DNA from: JABDIP01 sp965212545
GTDB taxonomy: Bacteria; Pseudomonadota; Alphaproteobacteria; DSM-16000; Inquilinaceae
DNA: 64,000 bases
NCBI GenBank assembly: GCA_965212545.1
Contig: CBDBVB010000021.1
Span: forward strand, 310,001 to 374,000
Direction of reading: 5' to 3'
Shown one piece after another: positions 8,369-17,497 of this stretch (its first letter is position 1; every line of letters begins with the position of its first letter). Under the pieces are notes generated by a model, which saw only the letters and a list, made by a program, of their open reading frames with translations, did not search any database and was not told the origin of the DNA. Made by a program: the position numbers and the translations under genes.

Positions 8369-8692
8369 CTAAGAGACTGGGTCATCTCGCGACCGGTCGA
8401 TTTGTTGCCAGCCAAGACCGCTCTTCACAACACAGGTCATTCCGACCGGGTAGGTTACGAGCATCGTCCATGTTCCGGAGGGCGCAGCGAATACCTCGAT
8501 GAGATGGCCTTCGGAGCTTAGTCCAATGGCCGTCTGAGACTCGTCGTACTTCTCATTGAGCATCTCGATAATGCCGGAACGCTCACCACAGAAGGCGGAT
8601 TGGCCGTTGGCGACTGATGGGCCGAGCGCAAAGCCCATGACAACCAGGGCCGCAATGAGACCAGCCTTAACGATTGAGGACTTTCGGCGCAT
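8369..8692 (-). CDS. small exported hypothetical protein with two cysteines
   Basis: The 107-residue product starts MRRKSSIVKAGLIAALVVMGFA, a clear signal peptide, with a likely cleavage after about residue 31. The mature part has Cys35 and Cys87, probably a disulphide in the periplasm. Between them are NEKYDE, GLSSEGHLIEVFAAPSGTW and YPVGMTCVV. Small alphaproteobacterial exported proteins with this CGxR...GTWT...PxGxTCV pattern are widespread but unnamed. It stands alone with AT-rich flanks. Function unknown. Confidence 0.7.
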   Translation of the reverse strand: MRRKSSIVKAGLIAALVVMGFALGPSVANGQSAFCGERSGIIEMLNEKYDESQTAIGLSSEGHLIEVFAAPSGTWTMLVTYPVGMTCVVKSGLGWQQIDRSRDDPVS

Positions 8693-9285
8693 CTGTGCCT
8701 TTCAGGCTGTCTAGCCGATCCACCGCCAGTACAAAGAACTATCACGAATGTCGAGGCCCCGTAGAACATAGCAAGGTCCGTTTACCAACATATATAGGAA
8801 CAGATAGGGAACAATCAATAGGCAATCGTGGAATTTCACTGTGAAAATTGTGCTTAGAATTGTCGGTCCGGCTCATCACTCGTCGTGAAGTCGTAACATT
8901 ATTTCATAAAATTTCAGATTCGGACATACGTGCACCAAACGTTCGATGTAACATTGAATCTTTTCGGGCAAATACTTTTATCTCCGGACGAACCGTGGAC
9001 ACCAGTGGGAAGTGCTCCGAGCGTCACGGCAGTCGACTGAGAGCTACCGGCCCAAGCCACAATAGAATTGCCCCGCCTTAGCAGTGTCGGCTGCCCGGCT
9101 GATGGCGGTCAGGGTGAGCTGAGTTGCTCGCCGATGATCGGATCGCAGACCAGCTGAACGGGGATCGGACACGGGTGCTCATGGCCAACCGGTTGCATTG
9201 CGGCGTGCTGAATTTTCTTTCCTCATTGCGGGTTCCCGTTATCCTGGCCCGCGGAACAGCGCCATAGCCCTGAGGAAGGCCTGGG
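8693..9285. other. AT-richer intergenic stretch without supported gene
   Basis: Nearly 600 bases between divergent genes. Several short A/T runs and small open frames occur, but none has a persuasive start site or protein pattern. The stretch presumably holds the promoters of the exported protein (left) and of the pentapeptide lipoprotein (right); no exact promoter is claimed. Confidence 0.5.
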
Positions 9286-10023
9286 ATGGTGCGTATTTCA
9301 AGAATTGGCGCCGCCGCGCTTCTGGCGGCCTGTGTTTCAACAGCATCGGCCCCGGGCATTGGGCAGGACCGAGATGGTGCGCCCGCTGGCCGAGAACGCA
9401 TGGACAGCATTCCGGATCATCAAACCCCCGGCACAGTCGAGAAGCCAGCGGTGGTTCATGACGATGACGTAACGGTATTCGTCGCCGACTCCACTAGGGA
9501 CAACCTGAGCGGAGCTGATCTTGTCGGCGCAGACTTGGGCGCGGAAGACCTGGCGGGCGCCGACCTGAGGGCGGTGAACCTGTCCAAGGCCATCCTGATC
9601 CGAGCCAATCTGAGCGCGGCTGACCTGCGTGGGGCCGACCTGAGCGGGGCACTCATGGATGCGGCCGACTTGAGCGCGGCCGATCTGAGTGATGCCGACC
9701 TGAGGGGCGCGCAGTTGACATCAGCCACACTAACAGGCGCCAGCCTCGCCCGAGCCGACCTCAGCGGGGCCGGTCTCATGGGTGCAACGCTCAACAGGGC
9801 CGATCTAAGCGACGTCAGACTGGTCCGGGCAATTTTGCTTTGGGCCGACTTAAGTGACGCGCAATTGAATGGCGCCGATTTCAGTGCGGCAAATCTTCGT
9901 GAGGCTAACTTGCGTGGGGCCGACCTGAGTGGGGCCAATCTACGTTCGGCCGACTTGACTGATGCAAGATACTGCAACACCACGATGCCCAACCTCACGA
10001 CCAGGAACACAGACTGCGAGTGA
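9286..10023 (+). CDS. secreted pentapeptide-repeat lipoprotein
   Basis: The 245-residue protein starts MVRISRIGAAALLAAC; Leu-Ala-Ala-Cys with Cys16 is a lipobox, so it should be lipidated. A low-complexity linker to about residue 70 leads into roughly 30 uninterrupted pentapeptide repeats of the A(D/N)LxG type (for example GADLVGADLGAEDLAGADL). The end, YCNTTMPNLTTRNTDCE, with two cysteines is a frequent cap of such proteins. Pentapeptide repeats form a rigid right-handed quadrilateral beta helix. Known cytoplasmic members mimic DNA and protect gyrase, but a lipoprotein cannot do that, so a surface or periplasmic binding or structural role is more likely. A ribosome binding site (GAGGAAGG) lies upstream. 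Confidence 0.85.
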   Translation: MVRISRIGAAALLAACVSTASAPGIGQDRDGAPAGRERMDSIPDHQTPGTVEKPAVVHDDDVTVFVADSTRDNLSGADLVGADLGAEDLAGADLRAVNLSKAILIRANLSAADLRGADLSGALMDAADLSAADLSDADLRGAQLTSATLTGASLARADLSGAGLMGATLNRADLSDVRLVRAILLWADLSDAQLNGADFSAANLREANLRGADLSGANLRSADLTDARYCNTTMPNLTTRNTDCE

Positions 10024-10154
10024 TTGTCTGGCGGATTGGCTGAGATCCAGACGTTTCCAGATTTCCGCTCACTCTGATTGCGGCCATGCGTGGCGCCCTC
10101 GCCGCAGGTTGGGGGGCATCGGACAGACGGGCCATCGACCCGAAATGGACAAGC

Positions 10155-13100
10155 CTAGCGTGGGGGTGGATTCGGGCCTGGCAGGCCCAGCCCTTCGAAC
10201 AGCGTTCTCGACCGTGAAAAATGCAAGTCGGCCTCTTCGGCGGATCCCTCTTCCAGCAGGCGAGCGAGCGCCAAATGGACCCGCGCTGCGAGCGGCGCCA
10301 TCCCCAGTTCCTCGGCGCGGGCAATCGCGTTCTCGTAGCACTGCCGTGCATCGCCGTTGTCACCGGCATCAGCCGCGGCGGCGATCCTGCCGAGCACGAA
10401 GGATCCGTATGCCTCGAAGCCCCGTTCGCCGCGCTGTCCGGCGACCTCGAGCGATTTCTCGAGCTGGCGGGAGGCGTCATCGATCCGCCCGGCCCTCAGA
10501 TAGGCGCTCGCCAGCCCCATTCCGACCAGAGATCTGAAAAGCCCGAGGCCCATTCGGGCGTAACGATTGTTTGCCTCCTCAAGGAGGGCAAGCCCACGAT
10601 CCTGGTCGCCGGACTCGACGCATGCATGTCCGAGAAAGCCCATCGTAAATGGAGATAGGTAGATCAGACCCCATTTATCGATCAGTTCCATCGAATGCTC
10701 CAGCGCCTCGATGGCCCCCTCGAGATTGGATCGAACGATCTCAAGATACCCGACATCGTAGTAGATATGCGCGCGATTGAACGGATTGCCGATCTCCTCG
10801 GCGAGTTCGATCGCGCGGTCTGCGTGCTCTTGCGCCAATGCGAATTCGCCGCGCTCGCCATAGGACCAGACCAGCCAGGACCGCGAAATGATGGCCGGCG
10901 CGAAAGGAAGCCCACACTTCTCCTTGGCCAGGTCACCGGGCAATGCCGCGACGACCCGCTCGAAATAGGTTTCCGCAGTACGGCACTCGCCTGTCGTGAC
11001 ATAGGCACAGCCGAGATAGAAATTGGCTGCCATCTCCAAGTAGAGGTCTTCTGCGCCCACCCCGATCTCACGACCGCGCTCCGCCGCCGCCTTGGCCTCA
11101 TCCGATTGTCCGATCTGCCAGAGGCTGGCGCCCCGATAGACCGAGACCCAACCGAGGCGAACCTCGTCCCCCAGCAGGGCGGACAGGCGCTCCGCCTCAT
11201 GAAGGTGAGTGAGGATCTCCTCAAATCGCCCCTGGGCCCAGAGCGCATTGCGCAATTCGAACAGGAGATCGATCACCCGAGCCGATTGCTCCGGTGAGTC
11301 CGGAAGGTTCGTTGAGGCAACCAGGGCATGCCTGAACTGTCCGACGGCCTCGTGCAGGGCGGAACGGACAATCGCACCGTCGCCGGCGTCCTTGTAGGCC
11401 TCGAATGCCCGCTGCCAGTTCTCGGCCTGCAGGGCGTGATGGGCGATCAGGTCGATGTGCTCATGCTTGTCGTCGGACGACCGTGACTCCAGCGCCTCGA
11501 CGACCCGGCCGTGCAACGCCTTGCGGCTGCTCATCAGGAGAGTCGCATAGGCAGCGTCCTGGATCAGCGCGTGTTTGAAGACATAGACCGCATCGGGCGA
11601 AGCGCCGCGGCGGATGACCAGTCCGGAGTCCACCAGCTTCTCGAGCGATCCTTCCAGCGCGACGCCGGCCAACCGGGCCAGGGAGACGAGCAGATTGTGG
11701 TCGAATTCACGACCGATCACCGAGCCGATCTGCGCCACGGCCTTGGCCTCGCCGAGCCGGTCCAGCCGCGCGACCAGGGAGTTCTGCAGCGTTGTCGGTA
11801 CCAGATCGACATCCTCGCCGGCGGCCTCCTCCGCCTCGACCACTGCCCGGGTCAACTCTTCGACGTAGAGCGGCACGCCCTCGGCCCGCCGCACGATAGC
11901 CTCAAGTGTCTCATCGCGGAGACTGGAGCCGATCGAACGAGCCATTTCACTTGCCTGACGGCGTCCGATCCGTCCCAGCATGATCGAGCTCAGGTGCGAG
12001 CGATCGGGCCAGTGGCCCTCGCTCTCCGTGCGAAAGGTGATGACGACCAGCACGGGCAGACTCTCGATGGCGTTGATCAGCTCGCTGACGTAGTCGAGCA
12101 TCGATGGGTCGGCCCAATGGGCATCCTCGACGACGACGAGGACCGGCTGCCGGCTGCTAAGCAGCACAATCTGCTCCACCAGACTTTCGATGGTTCGCTG
12201 TCGCAGTTGCTGAGCCGGCATGTCGAGCATCGGATAGGCAGAGCCTGTCTGCACCCTCAGCAGAGAGGCCACGATCGGCACGGCCCGTTCCAGGTTGTCG
12301 GACGCCAGGCCCACCAGGTTTTCGATCTTCTCGATCTTGGCCTCGGCCGTATCGTCGTCGGCGATGCCGGACGCCCGTCGGATCTGCTCGACGACCGGAT
12401 GGAACGCGTTGTTGGTCTGGTATTGTGAACACTGGTAGCGGAGGCCGAAACGCGGATCTTCGCCTATGTTCTTCCGAAACTCCCGCACCAGCCGTGACTT
12501 CCCGATCCCGGCTTCGCCGAGCAGCACCACCACCTGACCTTCGCCATCTTTGGCCAGTTGCCACCGCTCCTCCAGCAAGCCGAGTTCGTGGGCGCGCCCG
12601 ATCAGCCGGACCAGCCGCCTTCCACGGGCCGCCTCGAAGCGGGACTCGGCCTGGACTTCTTTCGCGACACGCCAAACCTCGACCGGCTCGTCGAATCCCT
12701 TGAGCTCATGGCCACCCAGCGACTCGAGTTCGAATGCATTGCCGAGCAGTTGGCGCGTTGTCGGTCCGATCACCACCTCGAACGGATTGGCGACCCGCTG
12801 CAGGCGATCGGCCAACCCCGGTGCTGCGCCCACGACGGCTTCCTCGTCCGTCGTGATATCGCCAACAATCGATCCCACCACCACTTCCCCGGTGGCGATG
12901 CCGACGCGGGCCCGCAGATGCTCGCCCGCCTTCGTGGCGATGGCCCTGACCGCCGACAGAGCGTCGCGGGCAGCCCGCACCGCCCGCTCCGCCTCGTCTT
13001 CATGGGCGCGCGGCCAACCGAAATAGGCAAGCACCCCATCGCCCAGGAACTTCGCGACGTATCCGTCATAGCGCACCACCGCTGCTGTGACCGCAACCTG

Positions 13101-13445
13101 ATAGTTGCGCATCAAGGCGCGCAGGTCTTCCGGGTCGAGCATCTGCGATAGCGGCGTGGAATCGACGACATCGATGAACATGACCGTCAGCAACCGGCGT
13201 TCGGCCGCACCCTGGCCACCAAGATCCTGGTCGAGGCCCGACAGTCCACTGTCGCCTTCATGATCATCAAGAGCGGAAAGCGCGGCCATTAGCTTGCGGC
13301 GGTGGCCGAGCGACAGGCCAATTTCCTTCAGGTCGTCGTCATCGAGATAGCCGAGCGTCTCGAAATCCACGTCATTCGCCCCGAAGGCTTCGGAATATGC
13401 CTCGAGTCCCAATTTCTCGAGCAGGCGCGCAACCCTGCTGTCCAC
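10155..13445 (-). CDS. SAM domain - class III cyclase - ATPase - TPR signalling protein
   Basis: The 1096-residue protein has an N-terminal SAM domain (1-60, ending in LKEIGLSLGHRRKLMAAL). A class III adenylate/guanylate cyclase homology domain (about 83-260) has metal aspartates in FIDVVDS (Asp92) and LGDG (Asp136). An AAA/STAND-type ATPase has Walker A GEAGIGKS (310-317) and a Walker B-like VLVVVEDAHWAD. TPR-like helical repeats fill the C-terminal 500 residues. In active enzymes the transition-state residues lie in VNLAARLQ; here the segment reads PGLADRLQ, so the Asn is Gly while Arg remains. It probably acts as a cytoplasmic sensor-switch, either a cyclase of altered activity or a regulator. 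It is monocistronic behind an AT-rich upstream region. Confidence 0.88.
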   Translation of the reverse strand: MDSRVARLLEKLGLEAYSEAFGANDVDFETLGYLDDDDLKEIGLSLGHRRKLMAALSALDDHEGDSGLSGLDQDLGGQGAAERRLLTVMFIDVVDSTPLSQMLDPEDLRALMRNYQVAVTAAVVRYDGYVAKFLGDGVLAYFGWPRAHEDEAERAVRAARDALSAVRAIATKAGEHLRARVGIATGEVVVGSIVGDITTDEEAVVGAAPGLADRLQRVANPFEVVIGPTTRQLLGNAFELESLGGHELKGFDEPVEVWRVAKEVQAESRFEAARGRRLVRLIGRAHELGLLEERWQLAKDGEGQVVVLLGEAGIGKSRLVREFRKNIGEDPRFGLRYQCSQYQTNNAFHPVVEQIRRASGIADDDTAEAKIEKIENLVGLASDNLERAVPIVASLLRVQTGSAYPMLDMPAQQLRQRTIESLVEQIVLLSSRQPVLVVVEDAHWADPSMLDYVSELINAIESLPVLVVITFRTESEGHWPDRSHLSSIMLGRIGRRQASEMARSIGSSLRDETLEAIVRRAEGVPLYVEELTRAVVEAEEAAGEDVDLVPTTLQNSLVARLDRLGEAKAVAQIGSVIGREFDHNLLVSLARLAGVALEGSLEKLVDSGLVIRRGASPDAVYVFKHALIQDAAYATLLMSSRKALHGRVVEALESRSSDDKHEHIDLIAHHALQAENWQRAFEAYKDAGDGAIVRSALHEAVGQFRHALVASTNLPDSPEQSARVIDLLFELRNALWAQGRFEEILTHLHEAERLSALLGDEVRLGWVSVYRGASLWQIGQSDEAKAAAERGREIGVGAEDLYLEMAANFYLGCAYVTTGECRTAETYFERVVAALPGDLAKEKCGLPFAPAIISRSWLVWSYGERGEFALAQEHADRAIELAEEIGNPFNRAHIYYDVGYLEIVRSNLEGAIEALEHSMELIDKWGLIYLSPFTMGFLGHACVESGDQDRGLALLEEANNRYARMGLGLFRSLVGMGLASAYLRAGRIDDASRQLEKSLEVAGQRGERGFEAYGSFVLGRIAAAADAGDNGDARQCYENAIARAEELGMAPLAARVHLALARLLEEGSAEEADLHFSRSRTLFEGLGLPGPNPPPR

Positions 13446-14047
13446 GACTGTCTTCCCCGTTCGAAATTGCGGTTGCCCGGATTCGGAGGTAACCGGTTAT
13501 TTCCGCATTCTTGATTGAATGATAGCCGGAATGATGAATGCAAGAAACCGCAGGTTACTATTCAGCGAGATTTGCACAATCCGTACTCAGAAGATTTGCG
13601 TTAGCGATCGAATCGCGTATGAATATTATGCACTGCACCAAGTTTTTCTACTGATGATCTCGCGAAATCCAAGTAGTCTAGGTTGTCTAAAATCCCATGT
13701 AATTCAATTAATTGATCCCGGTATGCCGTCGAAGTACTGGTCTCAAGGTGCTTTCATGGCTGTCGCGGCTACTCTGCACTGCCATCACATGCAATTCGGT
13801 TGGGACATCCGCTGCTGCCGGCATCCGGCTGTCGTTGCGGGCGGTTCGATGCCCGTGCTAGTTTGACGGCTTATGATTGCATGACAGCCCAGACCATCGC
13901 GCCCTTTGGCCTTCAGGGTCCGGCATCGGATCGACCCGATGGCCCGGGCAGCGATTCCGTCCGGATAGGCTCCGGACCACCCGACAGGATCAATCGATCG
14001 GATACGCGTCCGCTGTTCGGACGGCCAAGACGCTCCACGGGGCTGCC
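13446..14047. other. AT-rich divergent intergenic region
   Basis: About 600 bases between the divergent cyclase-ATPase gene and rsgA. The part at 13,500-13,800 is the most AT-rich piece of this section and probably contains the promoter(s). A 115-codon open frame on the plus strand (13519-13866) has no family resemblance and no good ribosome binding site and is not called. Confidence 0.5.
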
Positions 14048-15139
14048 ATGACACTGGAAGAACTGGGGTGGACCCCCGAATTTCACGAACACTTCGAATC
14101 CCTTGAGATGCCGGACCTTGTGCCCGGGCGGATCGTTCGCCAGGACCCGTACAGCTATTCGGTGATGACCGCTGAGACGACGGTGATGGCGGAGCTGACC
14201 GGACCTCTGCGGACCAGCGCGGCGGATGGGGAGGACCGACCGGCGGTCGGCGACTGGGTCGCATTGCTGCCGCATGACGACGAGATCGCATTCATCCAGG
14301 CGCTGTTGCCCCGGCGCGGCGGATTCTCGCGGCAGAAGGCGGGGACGGTGACCGGGGCGCAAGTGGTCGCCGCGAACATCGATACGATTTTCATCGTCAT
14401 GGGCCTTGACGGCGACTTCAACCTGCGCCGGCTGGAGCGCTATCTGGCCTTGTGCTGGAACAGCGGCGCGGCACCGGTGGTGCTGCTGAACAAGACCGAC
14501 CTCAGCGAGGACCTCGATGGCCAGGTCGCCGCGGTCGAGGCAGTCGGAGTGGGCGCCGATATCCACGCCTTGAGCGCCAAACAGGGCTTCGGCTTCGATG
14601 CGGTCGAGCGATATCTCGCGATCGGACGGACGGTCGCCTTTATCGGCTCGTCGGGAGCCGGCAAATCCACCATGGTCAATCGCCTGTTGGGGGTCGACAA
14701 AATGGCCGTCGGCGCGGTTCGAGGGGACGATGATCGGGGCCGCCACACGACCAGCCATCGCGAGCTGTTCGTCCTGCGCGGACGCGGCATCGTCGTCGAT
14801 ACGCCCGGCATGCGCGAACTGCAGATGTGGGGGGACGAGGATGCGCTGCGCGGCGCCTTCCCCGACATCGAGGATCTGACCCGAACCTGCAAGTTCCGCG
14901 ACTGCGCCCATGAGGCCGAGCCCGGCTGTTCGGTGCGTGAGGCGGTGGAGGGAGGTGGGCTGGACGCGGCCCGGTATCAGAGCTATCTCAAACTCAAGCG
15001 TGAACTGGCGAGCGCGGCGTTGCGGCAATCCGAAGCCTCGAAGCGGGATGTCCGGTTGCTCGCCAAGAAGCAGGGCAAGCTCTATAAGGCCGTGGCCAAG
15101 CACAGCCGCCGGCGCAAGGAGACCGGACAGCAGGATTGA
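14048..15139 (+). CDS. rsgA: ribosome small subunit-dependent GTPase RsgA
   Basis: The 363-residue protein shows the circularly permuted GTPase order: G4 NKTD at 148-151, then G1 GSSGAGKS at 200-207, then G3 DTPG at 251-254. These are preceded by an OB-fold domain. The C-terminal zinc finger has Cys281, Cys286, His288 and Cys294. RsgA tests and releases late 30S ribosomal subunits. The start at 14048 was preferred over an earlier in-frame start because it gives the family N-terminus (MTLEELGWTPEF). The tail is basic (KHSRRRKE), common in alphaproteobacterial forms. It precedes nadE by about 100 bases. Confidence 0.95.
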   Translation: MTLEELGWTPEFHEHFESLEMPDLVPGRIVRQDPYSYSVMTAETTVMAELTGPLRTSAADGEDRPAVGDWVALLPHDDEIAFIQALLPRRGGFSRQKAGTVTGAQVVAANIDTIFIVMGLDGDFNLRRLERYLALCWNSGAAPVVLLNKTDLSEDLDGQVAAVEAVGVGADIHALSAKQGFGFDAVERYLAIGRTVAFIGSSGAGKSTMVNRLLGVDKMAVGAVRGDDDRGRHTTSHRELFVLRGRGIVVDTPGMRELQMWGDEDALRGAFPDIEDLTRTCKFRDCAHEAEPGCSVREAVEGGGLDAARYQSYLKLKRELASAALRQSEASKRDVRLLAKKQGKLYKAVAKHSRRRKETGQQD

Positions 15140-15236
15140 GCCGGTCGGAACGATTGCGGTTTGCCTGCGGGGCGGCCGTCGTTAGCATCGGCCCGAATTG
15201 GCAATCGAGCCCAGATCCATTCGGAGAGTCCCAACC

Positions 15237-16909
15237 GTGACCGATCACATCGCCATCGCCTTGGCGCAGATCAATCCGGTCGTCGGCGACATCGACGGCA
15301 ATCTGGCCATGCTGCGCGATGCCAGAAGCCAGGCCGCCGACCAGGGGGCGGATCTGGTGGTGTTCTCCGAGCTGGTGGTGAGCGGCTATCCACCGGAGGA
15401 TCTGGTGCTGAAGCCGTTCTTCCTCGATGTGGTGGAAGCCGCGGTGGCGAAGCTTGCCAAGGACACCGCCGATGGCGGGCCCGGCATGATCGTGGGCGCC
15501 CCGTGGCGGGAGAAGGGCAAAGCCTACAACGCGGCTCTGCTGCTGGACGGCGGGGATGTGGCGGGCGTGCGCTTCAAGCACGATCTGCCCAATTACGGCG
15601 TGTTCGACGAGAAGCGCGTCTTCGCCGCCGGGGCCGCTTCCCGGGCCGGTCAATTTCCGCGGCGTGCGCCTCGGGCTGATGGTCTGCGAGGATATGTGGG
15701 CGCCCGATGTGGCTGAATGTCTGGAGGAGTCCGGCGCGGAGATCCTGGTGGTGCCGAATGGCAGCCCCTATGAGCGCGACAAGCTTGACGAGCGCATGTC
15801 CCTGGCGGTCGCCCGGGTCACCGAGAGTGGGTTGTCGCTGATCTATGTGAACCAGGTCGGCGGCCAGGATGAACTGGTCTTCGACGGCGCCTCCTTCGTC
15901 CTGGGCGCCGACCGGGAGTTGAAGGCCCAGGCGCCGGCCTTCGAAAACCATATCGCGCTGACCCGCTGGACCCGCGACGCGGACTCCGATGGCTGGGTCT
16001 GCGCGGTTGCCGATCGCGCGCCGCCGCCTGACGGGTTGGAGGCCATCTACCGCGCTATGGTCCTGGGATTGCGCGACTATGTGGGCAAGAATGGCTTTCC
16101 GGGCGTTCTGTTGGGCCTGTCAGGCGGCATCGACAGCGCGCTCAGCGCCGTCGTCGCGGCCGATGCACTTGGCGCCGACAAGGTGCATTGGCGTGATGAT
16201 GCCGTCGCCCTACACTTCGACCGAGAGCCTGGAGGACGCGGCGGAGCTTGCCGCTTTGGTCGGCGCCCGGCTGGACGAAGTATCGATTGAGCCCGCAATG
16301 GGGGCGTTCGGGTCAATGTTGGCGCCGCTGTTCAACGGCACCGACACCGGCACCACCGAGGAGAACATCCAGGCGCGGTCCCGGGGCATCACTTTGATGG
16401 CGCTCAGCAACAAGCACGGCGCCATGGTGCTGTCGACCGGCAACAAGTCGGAGATGTCGGTCGGTTACGCCACCCTCTACGGCGACATGTGCGGCGGCTA
16501 TTCGGTCCTGAAGGACGTCTACAAGACCACCGTCTTCGAACTCTGTCGCTGGCGCAACCAGGTGCACCCGGCGGGCGCCAAGGGTCCGGCAGGCCGGGTG
16601 GTTCCCGAGCGGGTGATCACCAAGCCGCCGTCGGCGGAACTGAAGCCCGACCAGACCGACCAGGACACATTGCCGCCATACGACGCCCTGGACGACATCC
16701 TGCAATGCCTGATCGAGCATGAGATGGGGATTGCCGAGATCGTCGCTCGCGGCCATGACCAGCAGACCGTCAATCGGGTCTGGCGCATGCTCGACCGGGC
16801 CGAATACAAACGCCGCCAGGCACCGCCCGGCGTGAAGCTGACCCGCCGCTCGTTCGGCCGCGAGCGTCGCTACCCGATCACCAACGCCTTCATCGATCTG
16901 ATCGGGTAA
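15237..16909 (+). pseudogene. nadE: glutamine-dependent NAD+ synthetase, two apparent frameshifts
   Basis: Three consecutive pieces in different frames together give a full NadE of about 556 residues. The pieces are a nitrilase-type amidase start (IALAQINPVVGDIDGN, VFSELVVSGYPPEDL), the rest of the amidase domain (VCEDMWAPDVAECL) plus the ATP loop LSGGIDSALSAVV, and the synthetase C-terminus (PSPYTSTESLEDA, STGNKSEMSVGYATLYGDM). The first frame change is at a GGGG run (15630-15633): removing one G restores FAAGPLPGPVNF. The second is at 16186-16192: removing one base restores KVH.VMMPSPYTS. Everything else is well conserved, so either the assembly has indel errors or the gene was broken very recently. 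The product converts deamido-NAD to NAD using glutamine. Start is the GTG at 15237. Confidence 0.85.
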
Positions 16910-16919
16910 GTGGGTGGAG

Positions 16920-17477
16920 ATGCGTCGCCGATCTCTCTTGATTCTTGCCATGGCCGTGACCCTCGGGTCGGTGCTGGCCCTGCCGACAGGCGTGGATGCG
17001 TTGATGACGACGCGATCGTCGATCTCGCCATCAATGATTTGCCGCTGTTCGCGCCCGAGGAGACAGAGCAAGCGCTGTCGTCCGCCACCGTTGTCCATTC
17101 CGCGGGAACGATTTGGTACAAGTTCGCCAACGCGGATGGCAGCCAAACCCTGACCCTGACCGCGCATCCGGGAGACGAACGTTTCAGCGTCGCCGTCGTG
17201 TCCGTCGAATTTGCCGGGGAGCAGTCCTCATTGCCGGTATTGGCCGGGGGAACCGGATGCCTTCGTGACCCGCAAGGGCATCCGGCTCGGGATGGCCAGG
17301 GCCGATCTCGAAGCGCTGATCGGCGAACCGGCCCATCTAATCGGCGAGACTTCTATCTATGAATTGTCCGGCGATACCGCGCTTCTCAGGCGTTACAACA
17401 TGCCGATCTACCGCGCGACCTATGCCTTCGAAGACTGCCTGCTAATCGGCTTCCAGTTCGGGTTTCCCTACCCCTGA
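16920..17477 (+). pseudogene. exported hypothetical protein, two compensating apparent frameshifts
   Basis: The ATG at 16920 opens a signal peptide (MRRRSLLILAMAVTLGSVLAL). After about 27 codons the sensible reading moves to another frame (AIVDLAINDLPLFAPEETEQ through FAGEQSSLPVL). It then returns to the first frame near the GGGGG run at 17246-17250 (RKGIRLGMARADLEALIGEP to GFQFGFPYP). The first change (about 17000-17004) needs one missing base; the second needs one extra G. Without them the gene would encode about 185 residues, a periplasmic protein with a GIRLGMxRADLEALIGEP segment reminiscent of SmpA/OmlA-like folds. Function unknown. It follows nadE by 10 bases and shares its problem of clustered indels. 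Confidence 0.55.
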
Positions 17478-17497
17478 GCAGGCCCCATCGATAGGGA

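Noticed and set aside
9456..10010. 184-codon minus-strand frame with repeated SAPLRSA-like units
   Set aside because: The repetition simply mirrors the pentapeptide repeats coded on the plus strand; no ribosome binding site.
13519..13866. 115-codon plus-strand frame in the spacer before rsgA
   Set aside because: No ribosome binding site, no motif, and it spans the AT-rich promoter zone of the divergent cyclase gene.
13913..15103. 396-codon minus-strand frame opposite rsgA
   Set aside because: Antisense of rsgA, whose GTPase and zinc motifs are unambiguous.
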